Assembly: GCA_030447385.1 (NCBI GenBank)
Contig: JAUJOY010000003.1
Span: forward strand, 423,457 to 487,456
Direction of reading: 5' to 3'
From: Mycobacteriales bacterium
GTDB taxonomy: Bacteria; Actinomycetota; Actinomycetes; Mycobacteriales; SCTD01
Length of the DNA: 64,000 nt
Made by a program: the position numbers and the translations under genes. Below the pieces are notes generated by a model. The model did not search any database. It saw only the letters and a program-made list of their open reading frames with translations, and had not been told where the DNA came from. Positions within the stretch are counted from its first letter, which is position 1; every line of letters begins with the position of its first letter. This document shows positions 16,778 to 27,706 of the stretch, piece by piece.

Positions 16778-17142
16778 AGCATCTGGCCAGCTTGCTGGTC
16801 CAGGCCCACGCGCAGATGTTCATGCTGCGGTGGAGGCCACGGGTGGAACACTGACCAGTCGGCCGATCGATCGAGTCGAACCCCTAGTACAGCCTGCTCT
16901 GCAGCCGGGACGGGCGACGGCACGGCGGTCGGCCCAGGCGCGCTGTTGGGTCCTGAGGGAACGGGATCCCGCCCCGAGCGGGAGACCACCTCGGTGACCT
17001 CGAGCCCTCGCGGGAGATCCTTCAGGATCCCCTTCGGGGCTCAGTCACGGACAGGACCAGTCCGCACCGAACCGCTCCGCCCCTGTGCACCCGCAGGAGC
17101 CGGCGCAGGCGGTGAGCCCGGACCGGGACCACCCGTACCTTG

Positions 17143-17162
17143 AGAACTGCACAGTGGACGCG
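17143..17162 (+). other. 23S rRNA processing stem, left arm
   Basis: These 20 bases are complementary (two mismatches) to 20324-20343 just after 23S, so the precursor can close the 23S domain into a long stem, the usual RNase III substrate. The core is GCACAGTGGACGCG on this side. Confidence 0.75.
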
Positions 17163-17173
17163 AGCATCTTTGT

Positions 17174-20289
<3,116 letters not shown>

Positions 20290-20323
20290 AACTGCTGCTC
20301 TTCCAGCGAGTTCTGGAAGACGA

Positions 20324-20343
20324 CGCGTCCACTGTGCGGTTCC
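20324..20343 (+). other. 23S rRNA processing stem, right arm
   Basis: Pairs with 17143-17162. A smaller local hairpin (TTCCAG/CTGGAA, about 20301-20316) precedes it in the 23S-5S spacer. Confidence 0.75.
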
Positions 20344-20421
20344 CGAGATGCGGTCGGGAACCCGAAACGATCGTCCCGAGCTTTTCGCCCGGACGCTCGT
20401 GCACCACCGACATCTCCATAG

Positions 20422-20541
20422 AGTTACGGCGACCATGGCGAAAAGGGAAACGCCCGGCTCCATTCCGAACCCGGAAGCTAAGCCTTTCAGCGCCGATGGT
20501 ACTGCACGGGAGACTGTGTGGGAGAGTAGGACGTCGCCGGA
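20422..20541 (+). rRNA. rrf: 5S ribosomal RNA
   Basis: About 118-120 bases with the conserved blocks CCCGGCTCCATTCCGAACCC and GGGAGAGTAGGACGTCGCCG. Its ends pair (TTACGGCGACC with GGACGTCGCCGGA). It lies about 130 bases after 23S and ten bases before the operon terminator. Exact ends are estimated. Confidence 0.93.
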
Positions 20542-20550
20542 CATACTTCT

Positions 20551-20592
20551 GACGAGGGCCATGCACACCGTGCATGGCCCTCGTCGCATTTC
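20551..20592 (+). terminator. rRNA operon terminator
   Basis: A perfect 16-bp stem, GACGAGGGCCATGCAC against its complement at 20570-20585, with a three-base loop, followed by GCATTT. The U-run is short, as is common in high-GC genomes. It cleanly ends the rRNA operon before the next gene. Confidence 0.9.
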
Positions 20593-20623
20593 GTGGCATT
20601 TCCTGCTCGCGAGGAGGCGCGCA

Positions 20624-22489
20624 ATGGCGGGTCCTGTGGACCGCGAGTTCCCCCGCCCTTCGCGCGGCGCGGACGCGGAGGCGTCCAGGCGTTCCGCGCG
20701 GGCGGTGGCGAAGCCAGCCCCGCAGGGCGGGCGCGGTGCTGCCGGGCGGCCCGCGCCCGACCCACGCGAGGATCCCCCGGCCGACCCGGCATCCGCCCTG
20801 CCCGCCCGGCCAGCCGGCCTCGGCGCCGGCCGGCCTCGTCCTGCGCAGGGCGGTGCTGGGCCGGTCGGCGGTAGTGCTCGACCGGAACGTCGAGCAACCT
20901 CCGGCGGTACGGCAGTCCCGAGGCGTGGCACCGACATCCCGCGGGCGGAGGCCGGCCGGTCCCGGGCTGTCCGGACCGGCATGCGCAGCGGCTCCGGGCA
21001 CCCTGCTGCCGCTGGCGGCTCCGGAAGACCCCCCTCGGGTCGGGCTGCCGGCACGTCGTCCGCTCCGGCCGGCCACGAGCAGGATCGCGGGTCGCGTCAG
21101 GCCCGGCAGTTCGGCGACCGGCCGCACTGGGATCCGCCTGCCCGGGCGGTAGCTCCGGGCGCGAAGCCGCCGGCCCGATCCGCTCCGGGCGGGAGGCCCC
21201 AAGCCACGTCCCCCCCGGGCGCGAAGCCGCCGGCCCGATCCGCCAGTGGCGGGAGGCAAGCCCCGTCCCCCCCCTCGCGCGCGAAGCCGCCGGCCCGATC
21301 CGCCAGTGGCGGGAAGCCGCCGAACCGGTCCGCGGCTGGGGCCGCTGGGCCCGCACCTCTACCCCGGTCCAGGCCCACCGCCCCTGCGGAACAGGCTTCG
21401 CGGTCCTCGCCCACGTCAGGACCGGCCGCACCGCAGCGGCCTGGCTCCGCCCCCGGCACCGCGTCCGGCGGCGCGTCCACGGGACCATCCCGCCGGGGTG
21501 AGCCGGCAGGTCCGCGTCGCGAGGCGATAGAGCGCCGCGAGTACGACCCGAGGCGAGAGGAGCGCCGGCGAGCGACGAGGGTTGCCCTGCCCGACGACGT
21601 CGAGGCGCGGGCGCTCGATGGGCAGGTGCGGCGTGAGCTTCGTCCACTGGTGCCGGAGACGGCTGATCTCGTCGCCCGGCACCTGGTCGTGGTCGGGGAG
21701 CTTCTCGACGCCGATCCGCAGCAGGCCTTGAAGCACGCCCGCGCCGCACGGGCGCTCGCCGGGCGCATCGGCGTGGTGCGGGAGGCGGCCGGCCTGGCGG
21801 CGTACGCCGCTGGGGAGTGGGCGGAGGCGCTGTCCGAGCTGCGTGCGGCCAGGCGGATCACCGGGCGTCCAGACCATCTCGCGGTGCTCGCCGACTGCGA
21901 GCGCGCTCTGGGCCGTCCCGAGCGCGCGCTCCGCTATGCCGACGACCGCGACGTGCCGGGGCTGCCTCAGCAGGAGCGGGTCGAGCTGGTCATCGTGATC
22001 GCCGCTGCCCGAGCCGACCTCGGCCAGCTCGACGCGTCGGTCCTGATGCTGCAGGAGCCGGCTAGGCGCACCGACCAGTCCCGGCCGTGGGCAGCCCGGC
22101 TCTGGTACGCCTTCGCGGCCGCCCTGCTCGCCGCCGGCCGGCGCGAGGAGGCGCGGGCCTGGTTCGCCCGCGCAGCCGTGGCCGACCCCGAGGGGGCGAC
22201 CGACGCAGCGGACCAGCTCCTTGCTCTCGACGGAGTGGTGCTCGACGACCTGGAGGACGGCGCCGGCGACGAGGACCAGGAGCCGCTGGCAGATCCCGAG
22301 CTGGCCGCGTACATCACCCGGACCTACAGCGCCCGATCAGGCGGGGGCCTTTTTCCACCTGCACCTCAGGGTGAGGCTGCGGGACCGCCGGGGCCGGACG
22401 GGGATGCGGCTGCCCTCCGCGCGAGGTCCCCCAGATCAACGCCCGGGGCGCCGGTGTTCCGCGACAGCCCCCCGCGGTCGGATCCCTGA
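20624..22489 (+). CDS. TPR-type protein with a long disordered Pro/Arg/Ala-rich N-terminal region
   Basis: A 621-residue protein. Residues 1 to about 300 are low complexity (Pro, Arg, Ala, Gly, Ser) and include three 20-residue repeats ([12 protein letters not shown]...). The C-terminal half (about 320-560) is helical with TPR-like character (LLDADPQQALKHARAARALA, GEWAEALSELRAARRITG, REEARAWFARAA). A TPR-like protein stands near tyrS and tlyA in other actinobacteria (Mycobacterium Rv1691 position). ATG 20624 follows GAGGAGG at good spacing; the open frame upstream runs through 5S and is not coding. Near the end, GCGCCCGATCAGGCGGGGGCCTTTTT-like sequence (22327-22352) resembles a terminator inside the reading frame, so the true C-terminus could be shorter. 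Role unknown. Confidence 0.8.
   Translation: MAGPVDREFPRPSRGADAEASRRSARAVAKPAPQGGRGAAGRPAPDPREDPPADPASALPARPAGLGAGRPRPAQGGAGPVGGSARPERRATSGGTAVPRRGTDIPRAEAGRSRAVRTGMRSGSGHPAAAGGSGRPPSGRAAGTSSAPAGHEQDRGSRQARQFGDRPHWDPPARAVAPGAKPPARSAPGGRPQATSPPGAKPPARSASGGRQAPSPPSRAKPPARSASGGKPPNRSAAGAAGPAPLPRSRPTAPAEQASRSSPTSGPAAPQRPGSAPGTASGGASTGPSRRGEPAGPRREAIERREYDPRREERRRATRVALPDDVEARALDGQVRRELRPLVPETADLVARHLVVVGELLDADPQQALKHARAARALAGRIGVVREAAGLAAYAAGEWAEALSELRAARRITGRPDHLAVLADCERALGRPERALRYADDRDVPGLPQQERVELVIVIAAARADLGQLDASVLMLQEPARRTDQSRPWAARLWYAFAAALLAAGRREEARAWFARAAVADPEGATDAADQLLALDGVVLDDLEDGAGDEDQEPLADPELAAYITRTYSARSGGGLFPPAPQGEAAGPPGPDGDAAALRARSPRSTPGAPVFRDSPPRSDP
21160..21330 (+). repeat. Three 60-bp coding repeats
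   Basis: GCGAAGCCGCCGGCCCGATC recurs at 21161, 21221 and 21281, an exact 60-bp period encoding 20-residue repeats in the disordered N-terminal region of the TPR protein. Divergence between the copies is mainly in the second half of each unit. Confidence 0.9.
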
Positions 22490-23006
22490 TCCCCCACGTA
22501 GACGGTCTGGGAGTCCATCAGCCCGACGTGGGGCGAGGCGTGACCGGGGGAGTAGGTGCTGCGGAGGGCCCGGCGGTCGCCGAGCTCGACGGTGCCGGTC
22601 CCGCCCGAGGTGTCGATCCGCTCGGCCGGCGTCGCGAGCAGCTCCCCGAACACGGTGTCGAGGACGTCGCCGTAGACCCGTCGCGCTGACGCCAGCAGCC
22701 GCCGGGCTCGACCAGGTGCCGCGCCCCCCTTCGTGCACGACGATCTCGGCGCGCGGGAACGCGGTCGTCACGCCGCCCGCGTGGTCCAGATGGATGTGCG
22801 TGACGACGATGGTCGCGAGGTCCTCCGGTCCGATCCCGAGCGCAGCCAGCTCGCGACCCCGTGCCGGCGCTGCTCGCGGCGCCGGTCTCGACGAGGGCGG
22901 GCCGCGAGGACCGGATGAGGTAGGTGGCCGTGATCTCGTCGTAGCCGCCCATCCGGGTGTCGAGCAGGTGGTCGTCGGCGCCGAGGGGGGTCGCCGTGCT
23001 CACCAC
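22366..23006 (-). pseudogene. Metallo-beta-lactamase-fold hydrolase, frameshifted and truncated
   Basis: On the minus strand the MBL core is spread over different frames. The N-terminus VVSTATPLGADDHLLDTRMGGYD (about 23006-22870) is in one frame. ELAALGIGPEDLATIVVTHIHLDHAGGV (about 22855-22775) is in a second. FGELLATPAERIDTSGG...GHASPHVGLMD...YVGDQGSDRG (about 22653-22480) is in a third. The zinc motif HIHLDH and the GHASPH histidine are preserved, so divergence is recent. At least two or three frame changes occur, and the C-terminal half expected for the family is missing. Its tail overlaps the convergent end of the TPR gene. Confidence 0.8.
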
Positions 23007-23115
23007 AGGCTGACCCTTCGTCCACAGCCGGATCCGGCACGCCCGCGGCGCGGCCGCTGCCCCGCATCGTAGGCAGCGCGCCGACCGGGCGCCGGACGAG
23101 GAGGAGGCCGACACG

Positions 23116-23502
23116 GTGGCCAGCGCGGAACCAGCCGCAGCACCGGACGTGGACCCGCTCCGGGCGCGCAACGAGGTGCTGCTGGTGGGCCGGGTGTCCG
23201 GGACCCCTGAGCAGCGCGAGCTGCCCAGCGGCGACAGCATCGTCGCGTGGCGGATCGTCGTCGACCGGATCCCCACCCGACCACGAACCGAGGGCGTGCG
23301 CGCAGCGACCGTCGACACCTTCGACTGCGTCGCGTGGACTCCCGGGCTGCGACGCACCGCGCGGGGGCTGGCCGAGGGCGACGTCATCGAGCTGGAGGGC
23401 GCGCTGCGCCGCAGGTTCTGGCGGGCCGGGGCCGGCGCCGCGAGCCGGTGCGAGCTGGAGGTTCGTCGCGTTCGCCGCCTGCGTCGTCAGGCGTCGCCGT
23501 GA
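23116..23502 (+). CDS. Short single-stranded-DNA-binding protein paralogue
   Basis: A 128-residue OB-fold SSB-like protein: RNEVLLVGRVSGTPEQRELPSGD at the start, then VDTFDCVAWTPGLRRTARGLAEGDVIELEGALRRRFW. It lacks the long linker and acidic DDDIPF-type tip used by replicative SSB to recruit partners, ending instead in basic residues (RRVRRLRRQASP). It is therefore more likely an accessory SSB than the essential one. GTG 23116 is preceded by GGAGGAGGC. The last 16 bases overlap the convergent DUF1015 gene. Confidence 0.8.
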   Translation: MASAEPAAAPDVDPLRARNEVLLVGRVSGTPEQRELPSGDSIVAWRIVVDRIPTRPRTEGVRAATVDTFDCVAWTPGLRRTARGLAEGDVIELEGALRRRFWRAGAGAASRCELEVRRVRRLRRQASP

Positions 23503-24836
23503 TCGCGCAGGACCATGCCGCTGGCCGGCTTGGGCGTGAACAGCGTGGACTTGCGCGGCATGCGCTCGCCGGCTGCCGCGACCGCGGCGACGGCCTCCAC
23601 CGGGGTCGGGTTGAGCAGGACCGCCGTGCCGGACGTGCGGGCGGCGCTCCCGATGGCCGCGCGCACGTCGTGCTCGTAGGTCACGTGCTCGACGTCGTCC
23701 GGAAGGCCCCACAGCCGGCCGACGAGGTAGGCGTGCAGCACGCTGACGTCCAAGCCGGCCCAGGCCGCTGACCGGCCCGGCGGTGTCGCCGCCGCCAGCT
23801 GCGCCGGATCCGGCTCGCTCAGCAGCGCCGAGGCCCGGCCGGTGCCCGAGGCGAGCAGGAACGCCGGCCCGTCCCGGCCCACCTCGGCAAGAGCGTCCAG
23901 CGCGTCCTCGACCGGTGCGTCGAGCGGGCGCACGGCCATCCCGCTGGCGGCGCGCTGCGCCAGGTCCTGCGCCGGCACTCCCGGGAGGACCCGGTGGATC
24001 GGGTGGACCTGCGGTCCGTAGGTGGTCGCGTCGACCAGCAGGCACAGTCCGAGGTCCCACGGCCCCTGCCCGTCCCCCGCAGCATGCCGCAGGCCCTGGC
24101 GCTGCAGGTAGGTCGCGTAGCGGTGGTGGCCGTCGGCGATCAGCGCCTTGCGGGGCAGGAGGTCCGCGGCGATCTCGCCGAGCACGTCGGGCTCGGTCAG
24201 CGCCCAGAGCCGGTGTCGCAGGCCGTCGGCCAGGGTCTGGTCGACCAGCAGGACCGGGTCCCGGCCGGGCCCGTTGCCGGAGGTGACCGTGCCGGCCGCG
24301 GCCACAGCGCGACTGGCCGCCCCTCCGCCGTCGTACACCAGGAAGATGGGCTCGAGGTCGGCCCCGACCGCGGTGTAGAGGGCCAGCCGGTCGCTGACGG
24401 GACCGGCCATGGTGCTCTCGTGCGGCAGGACGATGCCGTCCTCGGCCGGGCTCAGCCCGAGCGCGCCGAGGAGCCCGCGCTGCACGTGCCCGCCCGGCAC
24501 GGCCTGCTCGTAGACGTAGAGCGCCGGCGCGGCGTCGGGCACGAGGATCCCGCGCTCCCGCCACGCCCGCAGGGTGGCCGCCGCGCCCGCGTACCTGTCC
24601 AGCCCGGCGACGGCGCCGTCGCGTGGGAGGATGAGGCGTACGACGTTGTTCTCGCTGCTCGCCTCGAGCGCGCCCACCGCGTCGGCGTCCAGGACGTCGT
24701 ACGGCGGGCAGGTCAGCGCTGGGAGGTGTCCGGCAACGGACTCGTCGAAACGCAGGGCACGGAAGGGCCGGAGCACCAGACCGCTCGGGCGAGGAACGGA
24801 GGCAGGAGAGGGGTTCAGGCCGGCGCCGGCAGTCAT
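23487..24836 (-). CDS. DUF1015 family protein
   Basis: A 449-residue cytoplasmic protein of the DUF1015 family, whose biochemical role is not established. Family hallmarks are FRALRFDE...PPYDV near the N-terminus, NVVRLILPR, IADGHHRYATYL (about residue 237) and PIHRVL. A promoter -10 TAGTCT on this strand (24843-24848) lies exactly six bases before the ATG, suggesting a leaderless transcript. It is divergent from the TPR gene at 24905 and convergent with the SSB-like gene. Confidence 0.88.
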   Translation of the reverse strand: MTAGAGLNPSPASVPRPSGLVLRPFRALRFDESVAGHLPALTCPPYDVLDADAVGALEASSENNVVRLILPRDGAVAGLDRYAGAAATLRAWRERGILVPDAAPALYVYEQAVPGGHVQRGLLGALGLSPAEDGIVLPHESTMAGPVSDRLALYTAVGADLEPIFLVYDGGGAASRAVAAAGTVTSGNGPGRDPVLLVDQTLADGLRHRLWALTEPDVLGEIAADLLPRKALIADGHHRYATYLQRQGLRHAAGDGQGPWDLGLCLLVDATTYGPQVHPIHRVLPGVPAQDLAQRAASGMAVRPLDAPVEDALDALAEVGRDGPAFLLASGTGRASALLSEPDPAQLAAATPPGRSAAWAGLDVSVLHAYLVGRLWGLPDDVEHVTYEHDVRAAIGSAARTSGTAVLLNPTPVEAVAAVAAAGERMPRKSTLFTPKPASGMVLRDHGDA

Positions 24837-24904
24837 GCGGCGAGACTAGAGGTGCCGGTCCGCTCCTCCGGGGCCGCACGACGAGTGAACGAGGAGGGAC
24901 CAGC

Positions 24905-25384
24905 GTGTCCGAGAGTCGGTACGACCCCCGTTACGATCCGCGCGCGCCCGACGAGGAGCGCCCTCGCCCCTACTCCGACCTCCCGCCGCCACCCCCCGAC
25001 GTCGTGCCCTCCGGGGAGATGTACGACTGGTTCATCCGCGGCGTCGACCTGCTCGAGAGCGGCGACACCAACGCCGCCGTCCAGCTGCTCCAGCACTGCG
25101 CGCAGGCCGAGCCGGAGTCCCGCCAGGTGCGGGAGGCCCTGGCGCGGGCGCAGTTCGACATCGGGATGTACGACGAGGCCCGCGAGAACTTCTCCTGGAT
25201 CATCTCGGTCGACCCGGCGGACGACTACGCGCAGTTCGGGTTGGGGCTGGCGGCGACAAAGGCGGGGGACCTGCCCAGCGCGGTCGAGCACCTGGCGCTG
25301 GCAGCGGCGATGCGGCCTGACATCGCCTACTACTCGACCGCTCTGCGCGGCGCACGGGCGGCGCTGACCGCCGCACAGCGCTGA
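24905..25384 (+). CDS. Small TPR protein
   Basis: A 159-residue protein with an acidic, proline-rich N-terminus (about 1-35), then two or three tetratricopeptide units (MYDWFIRGVDLLESGDTNAAVQLL, AQFDIGMYDEARENFSWII, GLGLAATKAGDLPSAVEHLALA). It probably acts as a protein-interaction scaffold; the partner is unknown. GTG 24905 has GAGGAGGGACC upstream. It overlaps the HAD gene start (CTGA) and shares its conserved position before the HAD phosphatase gene. Confidence 0.85.
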   Translation: MSESRYDPRYDPRAPDEERPRPYSDLPPPPPDVVPSGEMYDWFIRGVDLLESGDTNAAVQLLQHCAQAEPESRQVREALARAQFDIGMYDEARENFSWIISVDPADDYAQFGLGLAATKAGDLPSAVEHLALAAAMRPDIAYYSTALRGARAALTAAQR

Positions 25385-26436
25385 GCGGCGCCCGGGGCCT
25401 GCGGCTCGGCAGCTCGCAAGAGCCCCTGCTCACGCACTACGACGCGGCGCTGTTCGACCTCGACGGGGTCCTCTACGTCAGCGAGGCACACGTTCCGCAC
25501 GCGGCCGACGCGGTGGCGGCGGTGCGGCAGGCCGGGCTGAGCGTGGCCTTCGTGACCAACAACGCCTCCCGCCGCCCCGAGGTCGTGGCCGAGCAGCTCG
25601 CCGGGCTCGGCATCCCGGCGCGACCCGAGGACGTCGTCACCAGCGGGCAGGCGGCCGCACGGATGGTCGCAGCGCGGGTTCCGGACGGCGCCGCGGTGCT
25701 GGTCCTTGGGACCGACGCCCTTGCGGACGAGGTCGCGGCCTGCGGGCTCCGGCCGGTGCGCACCGTGGCCGAGGCAGGCTCGGACGGTGTCGCGGCCGTC
25801 GTGCAGGGACTGTCCCCCGAGACGTGCCACCGCGACCTGGCCGAGGCGACGGTCGCGCTGCGCGGCGGAGCGCTCTGGGTCGCGGGCAACACCGACGCGA
25901 CGCTGCCCACCCCGCGCGGGCCGATGCCCGGCAACGGCGCCTTCGTCGCGGCGCTGCGCCTGGTCACCGGCCTGGAGCCTCTGGTCGCCGGCAAGCCTGA
26001 CCCTGCACTTCACCGTGAGTCCGTGCTGCGCGTGGCGGCGCAGCGGCCGCTGGTGATCGGGGACCGGCTGGACACCGACGTGCTCGGGGCGGTACGCGGC
26101 GAGGCCGACAGCCTGCTGGTCCTGACCGGGCTCGTCGACCTGGAGGCACTCCTGCAGGCGCCCCCCGGGAGCCGGCCGACGTTCGTCGCGTCCGACCTGC
26201 GCGGCCTGCTGGAGCCGCATCCCGAGGTCGTCCTGGACGGCGAGCGAGCACGTTGCGGAGCCGTCACGGCGAGCTACGAGAACGGCGCCGTCCGCGTGGA
26301 GGGGCAGGAGCCAGCCGCTGAGAACGGGCCGCTCGGGCTGGAGGAGCTGCGGGCCTGTGCGGCCCTCGCCTGGGCCTGCGCCGATGCCGCTCGCCCCGAC
26401 GCCGAGGAGGGCCTCAGAGCAGAGCCCGGAGCTTGA
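25381..26436 (+). CDS. HAD-superfamily phosphatase (NagD/glycerol-3-phosphate phosphatase type), probable CTG start
   Basis: HAD IIA hydrolase of about 351 residues. Motif I is LFDLDGVLY, motif II VTNNAS, and motifs III/IV are AGKPDP and GDRLDTDVLGA. The Mycobacterium homologue in the same position (Rv1692) is a glycerol-3-phosphate phosphatase for lipid recycling, so that activity is plausible. The catalytic Asp motif is encoded upstream of the first in-frame GTG (25513), so the gene must start earlier. No ATG/GTG is available there, and the best fit is CTG 25381, overlapping the TPR stop as CTGA. CTG at 25402 or 25426 cannot be excluded. Confidence 0.85.
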   Translation: MSGARGLRLGSSQEPLLTHYDAALFDLDGVLYVSEAHVPHAADAVAAVRQAGLSVAFVTNNASRRPEVVAEQLAGLGIPARPEDVVTSGQAAARMVAARVPDGAAVLVLGTDALADEVAACGLRPVRTVAEAGSDGVAAVVQGLSPETCHRDLAEATVALRGGALWVAGNTDATLPTPRGPMPGNGAFVAALRLVTGLEPLVAGKPDPALHRESVLRVAAQRPLVIGDRLDTDVLGAVRGEADSLLVLTGLVDLEALLQAPPGSRPTFVASDLRGLLEPHPEVVLDGERARCGAVTASYENGAVRVEGQEPAAENGPLGLEELRACAALAWACADAARPDAEEGLRAEPGA

Positions 26437-26767
26437 GCAGGTCCAGCACGCCCGCCTCGACCCGGAGCTTGCCGGTCGCCCACGCGCTCGAGGGCGACAG
26501 CGCACCCTCGAGCAGAGCTACCAGGTCGTCGCTGGACGCCGTGAGGCGCACCTGCGCACCCTCGGTGTCCGTACCAGGCGAGCAGCGCAGCCCCTGAAGC
26601 GTGTGGCCGTCCACCGTCGCGAGGAACATCAGGTCGAGGTCGGGCACCCGGCAGGACACGGTCCGGGTCACGGCGTGCTTGCGGCGCAGCTCCGGGTCCA
26701 GATCGGCGATGCGCTGCACGAGGCTCTGCACGGCTCGCTCGCACTCCTTCTGCGACGCCACCTTCAC
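26414..26767 (-). CDS. SCP2 sterol-carrier-like protein
   Basis: A 117-residue protein resembling the SCP2 lipid-binding fold: hydrophobic core VSCRVPDLDLMFLATVDG, then VRLTASSDDLVALLEG and the characteristic late stretch ATGKLRVEAGVLDLLKLRALL. It probably binds a hydrophobic ligand in the cytoplasm. It is convergent with the HAD phosphatase gene and overlaps its end by 23 bases. GTG start with a GAGGG stretch upstream. Confidence 0.75.
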   Translation of the reverse strand: MKVASQKECERAVQSLVQRIADLDPELRRKHAVTRTVSCRVPDLDLMFLATVDGHTLQGLRCSPGTDTEGAQVRLTASSDDLVALLEGALSPSSAWATGKLRVEAGVLDLLKLRALL

Positions 26768-26878
26768 CTCGGATCCCTCAGCCCCTCGCGGAGCACGTTG
26801 CGGGCGACGCTACGTGTCACCGGGGCAGCAGGGCCGCGGTAGCGTGCCGGCTGCAGCTCCCGACGACAGGAGTTCCCG

Positions 26879-27508
26879 GTGCGCGACGCCCTCAAGAGCT
26901 ACCTGGCTCTGGCCGGTGGAGTGAGCGAGCTGACGCGGCAGCGCGCGCTGGCCGCCGCCAAGGGGCTGGTGACCCAGGGCGAGGCGACCGCCGAGCAGGT
27001 CGGAGCGCTGGCCGAGGACCTGCTCGCCCAGACGAAGCAGAACCGGGAAGCCGTCATCGCCCTGGTCACCTACGAGGTGGACCGCACGCTCGCGCGGGTC
27101 GGGCTGGCCCAGGCCGACGAGGTGGAGCAGCTGACGCAGCGGGTGCGCACGCTCGAAGCGCAGCTGCGGGCCGCCGGGCTGACGCCGGGCACGCCCCCGA
27201 CCCCGCCGGCCACGTCGGCGGCTGCCGGCGACGGCCCGGCGAAGAAGCCTCGCCCGCAGAAGGCTCCGGGCCAGAAGACCGCCGCCAACCTGCCAGGACC
27301 CGGGCCGGCGGGCGCCGCCTCGCCGGCGAAGGCGCCGAAGAAGGCCGCCAAGAAGGCGCCCGCGAAGGCTCCGGCGCCGGGCTCGGCTGGCCGCAGGCCG
27401 GCGAAGAAGGCCGCGCCCGCCGAGCAGCCTGCGCCCGGCAAGCCACCTGGGCAGGCCTCCGCCGCCGGCCCGGCGAAGGGCGCCGGCGCCGGCGCACCCG
27501 ACGCGTGA
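26879..27508 (+). CDS. Phasin-like coiled-coil protein with a histone H1-like Lys/Ala/Pro tail
   Basis: A 209-residue protein. Residues 1 to about 100 are amphipathic helix and coiled coil (LAGGVSELTRQRALAAAKGL, EVEQLTQRVRTLEAQLRAAG), similar to the polyhydroxyalkanoate granule regulator/phasin type. Residues 115-209 are a low-complexity basic tail (KKAAKKAPAKAPAPG-like), as in bacterial histone H1-like and PhaF-type proteins. It may couple a particle or membrane surface to nucleic acid. GTG 26879 has CAGGAG upstream; its stop overlaps the next gene (GTGA). Confidence 0.7.
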   Translation: MRDALKSYLALAGGVSELTRQRALAAAKGLVTQGEATAEQVGALAEDLLAQTKQNREAVIALVTYEVDRTLARVGLAQADEVEQLTQRVRTLEAQLRAAGLTPGTPPTPPATSAAAGDGPAKKPRPQKAPGQKTAANLPGPGPAGAASPAKAPKKAAKKAPAKAPAPGSAGRRPAKKAAPAEQPAPGKPPGQASAAGPAKGAGAGAPDA

Positions 27509-27705
27509 CACCGCCAGAGGACCCGGCGGTCGCGGGCGGACAGGGCGACGGGGCCGGCGTGGCCGTGCCCGCGTCCGCGGCTGTGGCCTCGGCGCTGTCG
27601 CTGCTCGAGTCGCTGCCCGACGTACCGGTTCCGGCCCAGGTCGAGGTCTTCGACGAGGTGCACCGGCGCCTCCAGGACGCGCTCGCGACCGTCGACGGGA
27701 CCTGA
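27505..27705 (+). CDS. Small conserved protein upstream of tlyA
   Basis: A 66-residue protein with a helical, acidic C-terminus (ALSLLESLPDVPVPAQVEVF, DEVHRRLQDALATVDGT). Its size and position between the coiled-coil gene and tlyA match the small conserved hypothetical found there in other actinobacteria (Rv1693 position). GTG 27505 overlaps the previous stop by four bases. No function is known. Confidence 0.75.
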   Translation: MTPPEDPAVAGGQGDGAGVAVPASAAVASALSLLESLPDVPVPAQVEVFDEVHRRLQDALATVDGT

Positions 27706-27706
27706 C

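Noticed and set aside
22768..24879. 703-codon minus-strand frame over the DUF1015 and SSB genes
   Set aside because: Shadow frame of DUF1015; its high Arg content and lack of domains rule it out.
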